DNA of 47,804 nucleotides from Pseudoalteromonas rubra (GCF_000967655.1 NZ_JXYA01000059.1:1-47804); one strand, 5' to 3'; numbered from the stretch's first letter, positions 17,000 to 25,760 are shown. Notes: generated by a model from the letters alone, not told the origin. Made by a program: numbers and translations.

Positions 17000-17998
17000 A
17001 TGACAAAACAAGCCACCGAAAGTGCAGGCGATTGTGAACAGCAGACCATGCGGCTGAGCGCCTGGGCGCAACTAATAGAAGAATGTCATGCCATGATGGC
17101 CTTTGCGTTTCGTAAAGGATTGCAGGTGCCCGAAGGTACGGTGGTGATGTTGCACCAGCTTGAATGGACAGATAAAAATGCCGCTGGCGCCCGGGATCTT
17201 GCCCGGGTTCACAATCGCCTGGCTGAACTGGTGTCGCCTGCCAAGCCCGAGACCATCTGGCTGATGGCAGAAGAAAGCCATAAGGGATCCTGGCTGTTGT
17301 TTTTGGGGCGGGTAAAGCTTATCCGCAAAATGATGCTGGTGGCGATTACCTCGTTAATTGCGTTGATTGCGCTGAGCCTGTCGAGCTATATCAATAACGA
17401 AAACATGGTTGCGAGCATGTTTGATATGGAAGGGACCAGGCTGCTATACGTACAGGCAATTTTGCTGGCCGCAGCGGCTATCGGCGCCTCTTTCTCGGCG
17501 TTATTTAAAGCCAATACCTATGTGACCGCCGGCTGCTACGACCCTAAGTATGAAAGCTCTTACTGGGTGCGCTTTGTGGTTGGTCTGATAGCGGGGATCA
17601 TACTTACCCAGCTTATTCCCATCGACTTGCAAGCGGTGGCCGATGCCACAGCGGCACAAAACCGCAATACCGAAGTCAGTCAGGCTGCGCTGAGGATAAC
17701 TATGGCACTGGTTGGCGGGTTTTCGGCAAACCTGGTGTATAAAATCCTCGACAGAGTAGTGGAAACCGTACAGTCCTTTATTGCTCCGCCCGCAAGCCCG
17801 GCTCCTGATAATAATCTGCAAGCGCAGGCTATGCACACACGTATGCAGTCACTTGAGCAGCTTAACTCTGTCAGCCTGGCGGTGATGGCTATCCAGCAAA
17901 AGCTGGCAAGCGACCCGAGCATCACGGCCGAGCAAATGCAGTTGATGCTTAGTGAGCTGGTCCGCGCTTTGAACGCACATCAGCACACAGAGCAGTAA
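17000..17998 (+). CDS. Four-helix membrane protein of unknown function
   Basis: The product has 332 residues. After a ~105-residue cytosolic N-terminus (helical, containing AKPETIWLMAEESHKGSW) there are four predicted membrane helices near residues 111-131, 148-170, 188-208 and 228-248, then a ~80-residue cytosolic, proline-rich and helical tail. I do not recognise a family. AAGGAGG lies 8 bases upstream of the ATG, one of the strongest ribosome sites in the window. It follows the LTD gene by 18 bases and is clearly in the same operon, so it may be the membrane component for the GH19/LTD pair. Confidence 0.7.
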   Translation: MTKQATESAGDCEQQTMRLSAWAQLIEECHAMMAFAFRKGLQVPEGTVVMLHQLEWTDKNAAGARDLARVHNRLAELVSPAKPETIWLMAEESHKGSWLLFLGRVKLIRKMMLVAITSLIALIALSLSSYINNENMVASMFDMEGTRLLYVQAILLAAAAIGASFSALFKANTYVTAGCYDPKYESSYWVRFVVGLIAGIILTQLIPIDLQAVADATAAQNRNTEVSQAALRITMALVGGFSANLVYKILDRVVETVQSFIAPPASPAPDNNLQAQAMHTRMQSLEQLNSVSLAVMAIQQKLASDPSITAEQMQLMLSELVRALNAHQHTEQ

Positions 17999-18125
17999 AT
18001 TCAACGGCATAAGTATATTAAATGCGTAGATTTACGGCAAAAAACCGCGCAAATCACCCGATAAACCTGCGATGTAAACGCCTATTCTGATCGTAATTAA
18101 GTGTACAAACTACGGAGCAGATAAC

Positions 18126-18782
18126 ATGAGTACATTGATTTTTCGTTTATGTGAAGCCGCCGATGGTAGCCGGTTTGGGTGTTTGTCAGACAGACCAGAG
18201 GTGCCCGAGTTATTTGATTTGGGCTATGCACTGGCCAGTCCAAATCGCCATTGCACCATACCCACACAGCCGCATCACAGCTGGGTGGAGGAGTACAGTG
18301 TAGAAGGCGAGGACTTTGCGCCGCTGACGGAGCTGGAGGAAATCCCCCGGGAGGTCAAAAACGCGTTTAATGCTCTCATGTCTGAGCTTATCAGCGGGGT
18401 AGACGTGATGTTTTGCAGCTATGCGCTCGGTAATGCGCTGGGGTTACCTGTATGTGATGAGGTGATGGACAGCCATTGCACAACCGACTTTGTGCTTTTC
18501 CCTCAATCTATTTGTCAGGCCCACACGCCTGATATACCGGCCTATCTGGTTTGTTACAGTGTGCCAAGAGGTGAGCCGGCTGATCCGGCCCTGCAACAGC
18601 ATCGCATCTACTGTCAGCCTGGCAGCTTTGCTTTTGCCCAGGCCTTTAGCGCCATTATTGAGCAGCGTGGCAAGGCTGGGCTGAAGCCTCAAGGCGTCTC
18701 CCCAACAGATAAACGCACAGCTCAACAGGCCCTAAATCGCTTCACGGACTGTTTACGCGCTTATCATCGCGCACATCAATAA
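18126..18782 (+). CDS. Protein of unknown function (218 aa)
   Basis: A soluble protein of 218 residues, no signal peptide or membrane helix. The N-terminus (LIFRLCEAADGSRFGCLSD) is followed by a patterned alpha/beta region with several cysteines. The mid-part ELISGVDVMFCSYALGNALG looks like an alpha-helical hairpin. I recognise no family. CGGAG precedes the start. It is 127 bases after the membrane protein and before another unknown gene in the same direction, so the grouping is loose. Confidence 0.6.
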   Translation: MSTLIFRLCEAADGSRFGCLSDRPEVPELFDLGYALASPNRHCTIPTQPHHSWVEEYSVEGEDFAPLTELEEIPREVKNAFNALMSELISGVDVMFCSYALGNALGLPVCDEVMDSHCTTDFVLFPQSICQAHTPDIPAYLVCYSVPRGEPADPALQQHRIYCQPGSFAFAQAFSAIIEQRGKAGLKPQGVSPTDKRTAQQALNRFTDCLRAYHRAHQ

Positions 18783-18821
18783 ATAACCTGCTTATTCACC
18801 GGCCCACCAGCGCCGCCCAAT

Positions 18822-18858
18822 GCTGAACCGGGTACACACAGCCCGCACCCGGTTCGGC
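18822..18858. terminator. Long hairpin between two unknown genes
   Basis: GCTGAACCGGGT (18822-18833) pairs with ACCCGGTTCGGC (18847-18858) with one mismatch, around a 13-base loop. It lies 40 bases after one stop codon and 32 bases before the next start. It could be a terminator or attenuator; there is no T-run. Confidence 0.4.
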
Positions 18859-18889
18859 GTCTTCCCCTATTGAATTTTCCGGAGCATTT

Positions 18890-19870
18890 ATGACTTCCTT
18901 ATTCCATTTCTATGGTACCTATCTGGCCGGACTGGCATTAAATATTGAGCCCAGAACGGCACGTCTGTTAGCAAAGTATGCTGGCCAGGGGGTATTGCAG
19001 CAAGCGCCGCAGACGAGATTAAACTGGCACAGCGACTGTACTCCTGTTTACCCCATTCATACCGGGTGTTCTGACAGTGATATCAATAACCTGGGCCCAT
19101 TTCATTGTAAGCTGGCTTTTACCCATTTGCCGGCTTTTGATGAGCATAAAGAGGCCGCTATCTGGTCAGCCAATTGCGTTGACGGCCTTGCGTTAATCAA
19201 ACAGCCAGCTACGCAGCTGAACAAGTCCCAGTTAACTGAGGTGCCCGATTTATTAACCTGTCAGCCCGACAGCCGGTTTGCTCGCACTATGCTCAATGAT
19301 GTGATTTTTAAAGCACGTTATCACCACAAGGTACAGTTGATGTCCGAGGCTTTATTCGGCTGTCGGCTCTATGTGTACCAAAATACCTGGCCGTTAGAGC
19401 ACTGGCAGGCTTTATGCCAGTGCTGGCTTGCGACATGCTATGCGCTGCATTGCTGGCAACATGGTCAACCGCTCAAGCTCAGTGGCAGCGACTGGCAAAT
19501 GCAGAAAAATGCGCGTGTACAATACATTTACCGCAGGCTATGTGCGCTATACCCAAAGATGATAAAGACGCCAAACAGCGTGAGTCGAGAGCGTTTATGG
19601 GTGTCACTAATTGGTGATTACACGTATCCAGAATCGCTCGAAAGTGACAGCAAATCACCACGCGATTTGGCCTTTTTAGAACAGGCGCGGCTGCTTGGCC
19701 GGATCACCAAAGCAGGCCGCATTCAGGCTATCAATGAGTTTAAACAATCGCACTGGTATATGTTTAATCTGGCTGCCAGTTACCATTGCAACTGGTTTGC
19801 GCAGCGGCTATCCGAACGTGGTTTCAAACAGTTCGATACACGCCAATGCCTGGGCTTTGATGTAGTCTGA
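18890..19870 (+). CDS. Unknown protein, possibly DUF6765-like
   Basis: A 326-residue soluble protein rich in His, Cys and Trp. The N-terminal pattern FHFYGTYLAGLALNIEPRTA and the later LGPFHCKLAFTHLPAFDEH resemble a family I know as DUF6765, which begins with a similar Tyr-Gly-x-Tyr helix and a His-containing metal-site-like stretch, but the similarity is loose. The C-terminal third contains RDLAFLEQARLLGRITKAGR. Ribosome site GGAG is 7 bases upstream. It is transcribed in the same direction as the two genes before it, and ends at a bidirectional hairpin. Confidence 0.6.
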   Translation: MTSLFHFYGTYLAGLALNIEPRTARLLAKYAGQGVLQQAPQTRLNWHSDCTPVYPIHTGCSDSDINNLGPFHCKLAFTHLPAFDEHKEAAIWSANCVDGLALIKQPATQLNKSQLTEVPDLLTCQPDSRFARTMLNDVIFKARYHHKVQLMSEALFGCRLYVYQNTWPLEHWQALCQCWLATCYALHCWQHGQPLKLSGSDWQMQKNARVQYIYRRLCALYPKMIKTPNSVSRERLWVSLIGDYTYPESLESDSKSPRDLAFLEQARLLGRITKAGRIQAINEFKQSHWYMFNLAASYHCNWFAQRLSERGFKQFDTRQCLGFDVV

Positions 19871-19876
19871 AAATAG

Positions 19877-19902
19877 CCCAGGTCGACCTATTTCGACCTG
19901 GG
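19877..19902. terminator. Bidirectional terminator between convergent genes
   Basis: CCCAGGTCG (19877-19885) pairs with CGACCTGGG (19894-19902), a perfect 9-base stem with a short loop, between two convergent genes that end at 19870 and 19909. Confidence 0.65.
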
Positions 19903-19908
19903 ACCTTA

Positions 19909-21213
19909 TTACGGCTGTGGGTGTTCTGACAGGGCGTTTTGTTGCACATCGGGTTTAGGCAGCACCACTGAGATAATGGCACAGGAGCTGTGTACTATAG
20001 CAAGCACCCGAAATGGCGCCACTATGGGGTCTATCACGACGAATAGCACCAGTACGGCATCGAGGGGCAGTCCAAGCGGTCCGGAAACCAGGGTCAGCAT
20101 AGTGAGCATAGAAACCCCCGAAGAGCCTGCCGTAGCCGTGCCCGCCAGCACGGAGCCTATGATGATCACGGCCACCGTCAGCAATCCGATATCCAGATTA
20201 TATATTTGCACCACAAACACCGTTGCCAGCGCAAAGTAGAGTGTCGGGCCTATTCTGCAGAGGTTAAACGTCAGAGGCACCAGTAAATCGACCTTTTGTT
20301 TTTGATAACCAAATTTGTCGGTCAGTGCATTCAGGGCTGACGGCAGGCTGGCCATTGAATTGGCCGTCCCCAGCGAGACCGTAATGGGCTCTTTAAGCGC
20401 GGACAGGGAGTACCAGAAAGTGCCGGTACGATGCCACAGTACCAGACACATCAGCACAAACCAGCCAATGAAAGTCAGGATCACGACGGGAATGAACTTG
20501 ATCATCGCTAAGATGGCGTCAGAGCCAATTTGCGACAAGGTGGCGGCAAGCAAACCACATAATCCAAACGGGAACACGTACATCAGCCACTGAACCAGTT
20601 TACTGAAGGCGGAATAGATTGCCTCAAACGAGGTACAAATATGCTCTGCTACCGAGTGTTTGATGGTGCCGATGGCAAACCCAAATAAAATGGCGAAAAA
20701 CAAAACTTTAATGGTATAGCCATTGGCCAGTGCAGAAAAAATATTGGACGGCACCAGGGTGAAAAAGAACGCCTGTAACAGCGAGCTGTCTTTAGGGGGC
20801 TGATAAGGGGCATTGAGGTCGACCGCCAAATCCACGGCGGATAAATCCTGGATCACGTTACCTATGGCATCCAGTGAGGCCGTATCCAGGTGACTGCCCG
20901 GGTTAAACATCAGACCAAAGAAGGTGCCCGTGGCACTGGCGGCAAAAATTCCCCCCAGAAAGACCCAGCTCAGGCGGCTGACAAAACGCTGGCTGTCTGG
21001 CTGATTGAGCAAACGGCCAATACTCAGGGCAATGGCCGTAAGCAAAATCGGCAGCACACACATAGTCAGCATGTCGAGGTAAAACTGGCCGAGCGGCGAT
21101 ACGACTTTGATCAACTGTGGCTCGTTCAGACCAATATGAATACCTGCCGCGGCGCCGATGAAAATCGCCCAGTTACTTTTCAGGTGATGCAGATAAGAGA
21201 TAAACTTGTTCAT
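19909..21213 (-). CDS. DAACS-family symporter in an operon with a binding protein
   Basis: A 434-residue carrier of the dicarboxylate/amino acid:cation symporter fold, more divergent than the one at 9954-11297. Recognisable parts are the first hairpin (VSLGTANSMASLPSALNAL), the region LVPLTFNLCRIGPTLYFAL in place of NMDGT, GTATAGSSGVSMLTMLTL as the second hairpin, and VIDPIVAPFRVLAIVHSSCA in the substrate-binding helix. The NMDGT motif is replaced by N-L-C-R, so substrate and ion coupling may differ from DctA/GltP. The start at 21211-21213 has GGAG before it. It lies 10 bases downstream of the binding-protein gene, in an operon with the porin. Confidence 0.85.
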   Translation of the reverse strand: MNKFISYLHHLKSNWAIFIGAAAGIHIGLNEPQLIKVVSPLGQFYLDMLTMCVLPILLTAIALSIGRLLNQPDSQRFVSRLSWVFLGGIFAASATGTFFGLMFNPGSHLDTASLDAIGNVIQDLSAVDLAVDLNAPYQPPKDSSLLQAFFFTLVPSNIFSALANGYTIKVLFFAILFGFAIGTIKHSVAEHICTSFEAIYSAFSKLVQWLMYVFPFGLCGLLAATLSQIGSDAILAMIKFIPVVILTFIGWFVLMCLVLWHRTGTFWYSLSALKEPITVSLGTANSMASLPSALNALTDKFGYQKQKVDLLVPLTFNLCRIGPTLYFALATVFVVQIYNLDIGLLTVAVIIIGSVLAGTATAGSSGVSMLTMLTLVSGPLGLPLDAVLVLFVVIDPIVAPFRVLAIVHSSCAIISVVLPKPDVQQNALSEHPQP

Positions 21214-21223
21214 GATAGCTCCG

Positions 21224-22081
21224 TTAATAGCGGTGGATCTGATTGATGACGTCGTCGTAGTTGAACAACACCTTGTCGGCATTCAGCTCCAGAGACAGGT
21301 TATCGAGATAGGACTCAAGCAGCGCGCGTAAAAAGTGGCCATTGGGGGGCAGTGCAATGCCTTTTGGGTCATAGTCTTTTTCCAGCACCACAGTCAGCAA
21401 AGACATGGCATTGTTTTTATTGTCGACTATCACTTTTTTAATCTCGGCCTCGTCGCGAAAAGCGGCGATCACCTCTTGTGCTTTGAGGGCCTCGATTGCT
21501 TCTTGCCAGTTAGGGTAAGGAACCAGAGTCATCTGGCTAAAACGCTGTCTGGCATAACCCACGTAGGAAGAATTGCCAATCACCGCCAACTTGCCTTGCA
21601 GCGTCTGGATGGTTTCTATTTTACTGCGATTATTGAGTTGCTGTTGCAGCAGTATTCGGTTGACCAGCAGTCCTTTTCGCAGGCGAATATAAGGGCGGGT
21701 AAACAACACCCGGCTGGCTCTGTCAAAGGTAATGCTGAGCTTACAGATAGCCAAGTCGGCCTTGTCCTCTGCGACCATGTCGATGGCCTGATTCAGGGTT
21801 TTGGCACTGCGGTCAAAAATGAGATTAACCCCCAGTTTATCGGCAAACCCACGGATCAGCTCCACGTCCACTCCTGTCAGGGTGCCTTGTGCATCACGGT
21901 AGTAAAACGGCGGCGTATCTTTGTGATACATAGCGACGCGCAAAGTACCGCGATTTAAAATTTTCGCAAGCGCCGGGGCTTGCGCCACACTGGGAATTTG
22001 CGCTGGTGGCTGCGCTGCAAAAGCACTGAAAGTGAATACACAGCAAAGCAGACAAATTAAAGAAAAAGGCAGAGTGTTCAT
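21224..22081 (-). CDS. Periplasmic amino-acid-type solute-binding protein (SBP_bac_3)
   Basis: The 285-residue product has a signal peptide (about residues 1-23) and one type II periplasmic binding domain of family 3: ILNRGTLRVAMYHKDTPPFY, GTLTGVDVELIRGFADKLGV, the loop CKLSITFDRASRVLFTRPYI and FRDEAEIKKVIVDNK. Such proteins bind amino acids or organic acids and usually serve ABC importers, but no ABC genes are nearby; instead it is followed by a DAACS symporter and preceded by a porin 10 bases upstream. It could deliver substrate to the symporter or act as a sensor. Ribosome site AGGAT precedes the start at 22079-22081. Confidence 0.85.
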   Translation of the reverse strand: MNTLPFSLICLLCCVFTFSAFAAQPPAQIPSVAQAPALAKILNRGTLRVAMYHKDTPPFYYRDAQGTLTGVDVELIRGFADKLGVNLIFDRSAKTLNQAIDMVAEDKADLAICKLSITFDRASRVLFTRPYIRLRKGLLVNRILLQQQLNNRSKIETIQTLQGKLAVIGNSSYVGYARQRFSQMTLVPYPNWQEAIEALKAQEVIAAFRDEAEIKKVIVDNKNNAMSLLTVVLEKDYDPKGIALPPNGHFLRALLESYLDNLSLELNADKVLFNYDDVINQIHRY

Positions 22082-22091
22082 AATCGCATCC

Positions 22092-23225
22092 TTAAAAACG
22101 ATATTTGGTGGAAAGCTGTAACCGGCGCAGCCAGTGGCTTTGTTCATTGGTCATTTCGCGACGGACAACGGCGTACTCAAACCCGATGTACATGGCGGGG
22201 GTCAGCTGGTGAATGGTATTGAGGTGCAGCGACGTAAACCGATAAGACAGAAGGCTGCCGGGGGAAAGCGGCTGGGGTTGCTCAATGCGCACCGCACCCA
22301 GACTCAGATTACTGCGCCACTGCGAGTCAAAGCGATACTGATAGGCCAGATAGCCACCCGCACTTTTGAGTAACTGCAGTCCGTCATCTGTCAGGTAGGC
22401 AGCATAGTTATTGGCCTCCTGGGTGTAGCGCCCTAACCCCCGACCGTACCCCAGGTAGCCTTTCAACGTGGTGCTAGCCCCAACTGCAAGCTTGCCTGAA
22501 AGCCCCAGACCAAACCCATTCTGGCTGTCTGGCTGAGGTGATGAGGCAGCGTGCTCCAGTTTGAGCTGGCGATACACAGATTGCACAGAGACATGGCCCG
22601 AGCTCAATGTCAGGCGCGCCCGTGCACTCATATCAAACACCGGATCTATGCTGTGGTAGCTGGACTGTGGCGTCAGTTTGGATTGCTGATAATCCGTTTG
22701 TGGATTTTCTGCTGCCACACTAAATTGCCAGTCAGCATGGTGACGGGTATAGCGGATCTGGCCTTGCCGGAGCATGGCCTGACCACTCTCATTGGCAAAA
22801 TCAAGTGTCTCGGGGAAGCTTTTAACATCCACAAAATTCGACCAGTTCTGACCAAACTGCCAGTTGTTAAAGCTGATGTAGGCAAGCCTGAGACGTGGTT
22901 TTGCACTATTGGCAATTTTCTCGCTGCCAGCGCTGGAATAAGACCCTTCGGCAAAAAAGTCTAACTCCACCACGCCGCTCAGTTTGGGGTGTTGGATGCT
23001 TTGCCAGCTGGCCCTGAGTCTGGATTCTCTTGCATGGACCCTAACTGTGTTGCCGGGGGCGTTTTGTCCTAGTGTGGCATAATCGATCCTATCGCCACTG
23101 TGCCCGGACAGGTCATACAGGGTATCAACCTTAATATAACCGGACAGCGTAAGCTCAGGTGGGGAGGCGCTTGCGGTGGTACTGAGCAGCACTGAGCTCA
23201 GTGCAAACAGAGATGGCTTTTTCAC
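22092..23225 (-). CDS. DcaP-like outer-membrane porin
   Basis: A 377-residue outer-membrane beta-barrel protein with a signal peptide (to TASAS). The mature N-terminus LTLSGYIKVDTLYDLSG is the typical opening of DcaP-type trimeric porins, which take up di- and monocarboxylates. The barrel strands alternate as expected and the C-terminus ends in an aromatic residue (LSTKYRF), the BAM signal. Start is a GTG with AAGGAA before it. It is the first gene of a three-gene operon and lies 237 bases downstream of the regulator gene. Confidence 0.82.
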   Translation of the reverse strand: MKKPSLFALSSVLLSTTASASPPELTLSGYIKVDTLYDLSGHSGDRIDYATLGQNAPGNTVRVHARESRLRASWQSIQHPKLSGVVELDFFAEGSYSSAGSEKIANSAKPRLRLAYISFNNWQFGQNWSNFVDVKSFPETLDFANESGQAMLRQGQIRYTRHHADWQFSVAAENPQTDYQQSKLTPQSSYHSIDPVFDMSARARLTLSSGHVSVQSVYRQLKLEHAASSPQPDSQNGFGLGLSGKLAVGASTTLKGYLGYGRGLGRYTQEANNYAAYLTDDGLQLLKSAGGYLAYQYRFDSQWRSNLSLGAVRIEQPQPLSPGSLLSYRFTSLHLNTIHQLTPAMYIGFEYAVVRREMTNEQSHWLRRLQLSTKYRF

Positions 23226-23281
23226 GGCTTTTTCCTTCTTTTATATAATTAACAGGAGCTTAGCCTTGGGCCAGATAAAGC

Positions 23282-23370
23282 GCTGAGGGAAAGGGCTGAA
23301 ATAGTCGGGCAAACTCAGGCAGTGTATTTACCCGATATTTTTACACTGTCTGAAAGGTGCTGAGGGAAAG
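23282..23370. promoter_or_regulatory. Candidate operator region upstream of the porin operon
   Basis: A 12-base direct repeat, GCTGAGGGAAAG, occurs at 23282-23293 and again at 23359-23370. Between them, CAGTGTA (23320-23326) and TACACTG (23342-23348) form an inverted repeat with centres about two helical turns apart. Direct repeats are the usual target form of AraC-type regulators, and the gene upstream encodes one, so these are candidate sites for control of porin, binding protein and symporter. Confidence 0.45.
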
Positions 23371-23462
23371 TGCGTGGCCCGGGCAAGTCATTGGTATGCA
23401 TAAACAGTCCCAGTGACAGCCCAGGAGAGGCGAGAGTTTGTCTTGGCTAACGCATGTTGCCA

Positions 23463-24971
23463 TCAAACTTGGTTGTACACCGTCTTTAAAAGACGCTTTT
23501 TATATTCGCGGGGCGAGACCTGGGTATAGCGGCGGAAAATCTTTTCAAAGTGACTGAGATCGCCAAATCCCACATCCATACATAAGTCAGTGATCCTCAG
23601 GTTGGGGTTTTCCTCAAGCATACGGCAGGCATGTCTTATTCTCAGCTCAGCGAGAATTTGTTTAAAACTTCTGTTGAGCGTGCGTTTAAACAGGTAGGAC
23701 AAATGAGAAGCGCTGACATAGGCGTTGGCGGCCAGAGTACTTAGCGACACGTCTTGCTGCCAGTGGAGACTAATGTACTCAAGGGCTTTTTGTAAGCTGG
23801 GGTGAAACTTAGAAAATATACCCAGTTCCTGGTCCATTAAGGCCTGAATGTAGTTTGTTGTTATCTGTTCAGCGCGAAGGGGATTTTCGGTCACTATATT
23901 TGGACACAATGCCTGGATATGGCAGGTGTCAATTTCGGGCTTGGGGGCACAAGTAAGCAGCCTGAGTACGACCTTCTCTAGCTCTTGCGTATTGTCTGGC
24001 CAATCGTGATTGTGCAGCATCGCGCGCGCAGCTTCACTGAAACGTTGCTCCCGATACAATCGGTGACGCTTGGTAAATAAGTCTACCAGCGGCAATATAT
24101 CATCGCGACGTTCGCGCAGTGGTGGCAGCGCCATTGAAAAGAAGTTGAGCTTTTGCCACAGGGAGGCGATAAACTGGCCCTGCGTCACACGTTGCCTGAT
24201 GTCCTCAGTGCTGGCAGTGATCAGTCGTACCTGGCTTAAGTTAATTGTCGAGCGAACCGTGTTGTGATGACTGCGTGTGGTCAGCATGTCACATAACCGG
24301 CCTTGCTGAACCTGGCTAAGGCTTTCCAGATTATTAAGAAAGACACAGCCACGCGTCAACTGGTCAGCAATATAATGCAGTTTTTCAGAAAATTGCTGAT
24401 CATCCAGTCCGGCACAATCGATCTCATAGAAAGGATAGGGGCTAGATGGACCACTAAAGTGTAACTTACAGGCCACATCCAGTACTTCGCTGCCAGGCTC
24501 TGCGCGAATAAACACCGGGCAGTGACTTTCGGCAATGCGCTCAATGGTTTTTTCCAATGCCATAATGGACTCACTATACCCCATCAGGGTAATTGCATGG
24601 CCAAGATGGTGATGTGACAGGGACTGAACAGAGTTGCGTCTGACCAATACGGCAAGCTGGCTGGTGATTTGCGACAGCTGGGTTTGATTAGGCGGCGTGT
24701 CCTGGCTTTTAAGCAGGTTCAGAGCGCCAATTTTTTTCCTTTGATAGACAATAGGAAAGCTGTGCTCAACCGTTTTAGCGAAGCGGTTATCCTGATTAAA
24801 ATAAATATGTGTGCTGGCCGGATTATCAAAGTCGCTGACCTCCAGCTGAACTTGTTTCAGTAATTGTGGTGACAGGCGGCTGTTCAGATAGCGGGTAAGT
24901 GATCTGGTAAGTGGTGCATGTTGTTCGAATGGCGATACATGACGTGTAACAGGGTGGTTTAACTCGTTCAT
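23463..24971 (-). CDS. AraC-type regulator fused to a degenerate NtrC-like AAA+ domain
   Basis: The protein (502 residues) has a GAF-like N-terminus (about 1-120), an NtrC-family AAA+ region (about 130-340) and a C-terminal AraC double HTH (about 400-500, signature VGFGDLSHFEKIFRRYTQVS). The AAA+ part keeps LPPLRERRDDILPLVDLF and WPDNTQELEKVVLRLL, but Walker A is lost (IRAEPGSEVLDVACKLH where GESGTGKE would be), Walker B lacks its acidic pair (GCVFLNNLESL) and the sigma-54 contact loop GAFTGA is missing. It therefore should not drive sigma-54 promoters but could still bind partners. The ATG at 24969-24971 is preferred over an upstream TTG, since GGAG precedes it. It likely controls the adjacent porin operon. 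Confidence 0.82.
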   Translation of the reverse strand: MNELNHPVTRHVSPFEQHAPLTRSLTRYLNSRLSPQLLKQVQLEVSDFDNPASTHIYFNQDNRFAKTVEHSFPIVYQRKKIGALNLLKSQDTPPNQTQLSQITSQLAVLVRRNSVQSLSHHHLGHAITLMGYSESIMALEKTIERIAESHCPVFIRAEPGSEVLDVACKLHFSGPSSPYPFYEIDCAGLDDQQFSEKLHYIADQLTRGCVFLNNLESLSQVQQGRLCDMLTTRSHHNTVRSTINLSQVRLITASTEDIRQRVTQGQFIASLWQKLNFFSMALPPLRERRDDILPLVDLFTKRHRLYREQRFSEAARAMLHNHDWPDNTQELEKVVLRLLTCAPKPEIDTCHIQALCPNIVTENPLRAEQITTNYIQALMDQELGIFSKFHPSLQKALEYISLHWQQDVSLSTLAANAYVSASHLSYLFKRTLNRSFKQILAELRIRHACRMLEENPNLRITDLCMDVGFGDLSHFEKIFRRYTQVSPREYKKRLLKTVYNQV

Positions 24972-25322
24972 CGTTGACTCCAAAGCAATAGCAACTTTGT
25001 CTGTCCAAACTCCTTTTTAAGCAATAAGCCTGCCTATTCAGTGACTTATTACCCGGCTGTATGGCAGCAAACAAGGTTTTTTAGTGGGTTGATGAGTACA
25101 AGTTAAGGAATTCAACGGGGATTCAATCGGGGTAAACTACGAAGTATTAGTTACGGATTATTACATTGGGGTTAATTTTTATTAAATTTAGTGGTGTTTA
25201 TGTGTTGAATTTAATATTTTTACACTTAAGTATTTACCTTGATTGGTGTTTGATAGCTTGGCATGTCACGGTGGGTTTGTTAGGGTATAGCGAAAATAAA
25301 ACCTAAAAAAGGAACGGTTAGA
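24972..25322. other. 351-base AT-rich divergent intergenic region
   Basis: It separates the minus-strand regulator from the plus-strand ACT protein. It is markedly AT-rich around 25140-25230 and must contain both promoters, but no clear -35/-10 pair stands out. AAAAAAGGAACGG near 25305-25318 is the ribosome site of the ACT gene. No coding frame is credible. Confidence 0.5.
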
Positions 25323-25724
25323 ATGGCTGGCATTATTGACCTGGCAGCGTTGCTAAAAACCATGGAACCTGTATTACATGACACCGAATATGTTTTTTGC
25401 TCTGTCTCGGGGGGACTGGAAGAGTATATACCACTTAACCCCATCGCCACGTTTCAGGAGCACGAAGGTCTGACACTGATAGTCACTAAAGCAGCTGCAC
25501 AGCAGTATGGCCTTCAGTATGAGGGACCGTTTAAGCAGATAACCCTGAGTGTGCATTCCAGCCTGGATGCCGTCGGCCTGACCGCTGCCGTAGCCCAGTG
25601 CCTTACAGAGCAAGGGATCAGCGCCAATGTGGTTGCCGCTTTTTATCATGATCATATTTTTGTTCAGACCAGTGATGCACAGGCGGCCCACAGCGCGCTG
25701 ACTCAACTGGCTGCATCCAGTTAA
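25323..25724 (+). CDS. ACT-domain protein
   Basis: A 133-residue protein with two ACT-like beta-alpha-beta units: IIDLAALLKTMEPVLHDTEYVF, with a strand ATFQEHEGLTLIVTKAAA, and a second unit LSVHSSLDAVGLTAAVAQ then EQGISANVVAAFYHDHIFV. This arrangement is that of the ACT_7-type (DUF2241) proteins, small proteins thought to bind amino acids. No catalytic domain is attached. Monocistronic. Confidence 0.85.
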   Translation: MAGIIDLAALLKTMEPVLHDTEYVFCSVSGGLEEYIPLNPIATFQEHEGLTLIVTKAAAQQYGLQYEGPFKQITLSVHSSLDAVGLTAAVAQCLTEQGISANVVAAFYHDHIFVQTSDAQAAHSALTQLAASS

Positions 25725-25760
25725 TTTGCTGCAATGCGATTAATTTAAGCACGTTTGGCC

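Noticed and set aside
15513..19870. Prophage remnant around the GH19 gene
   Set aside because: No capsid, tail, integrase or terminase motifs, and GC content and codon use look like the neighbours.
23226..23462. Sigma-54 promoter in front of the porin operon
   Set aside because: No TGGCAC-N5-TTGC pattern on the minus strand, and the regulator lacks sigma-54 contact motifs.
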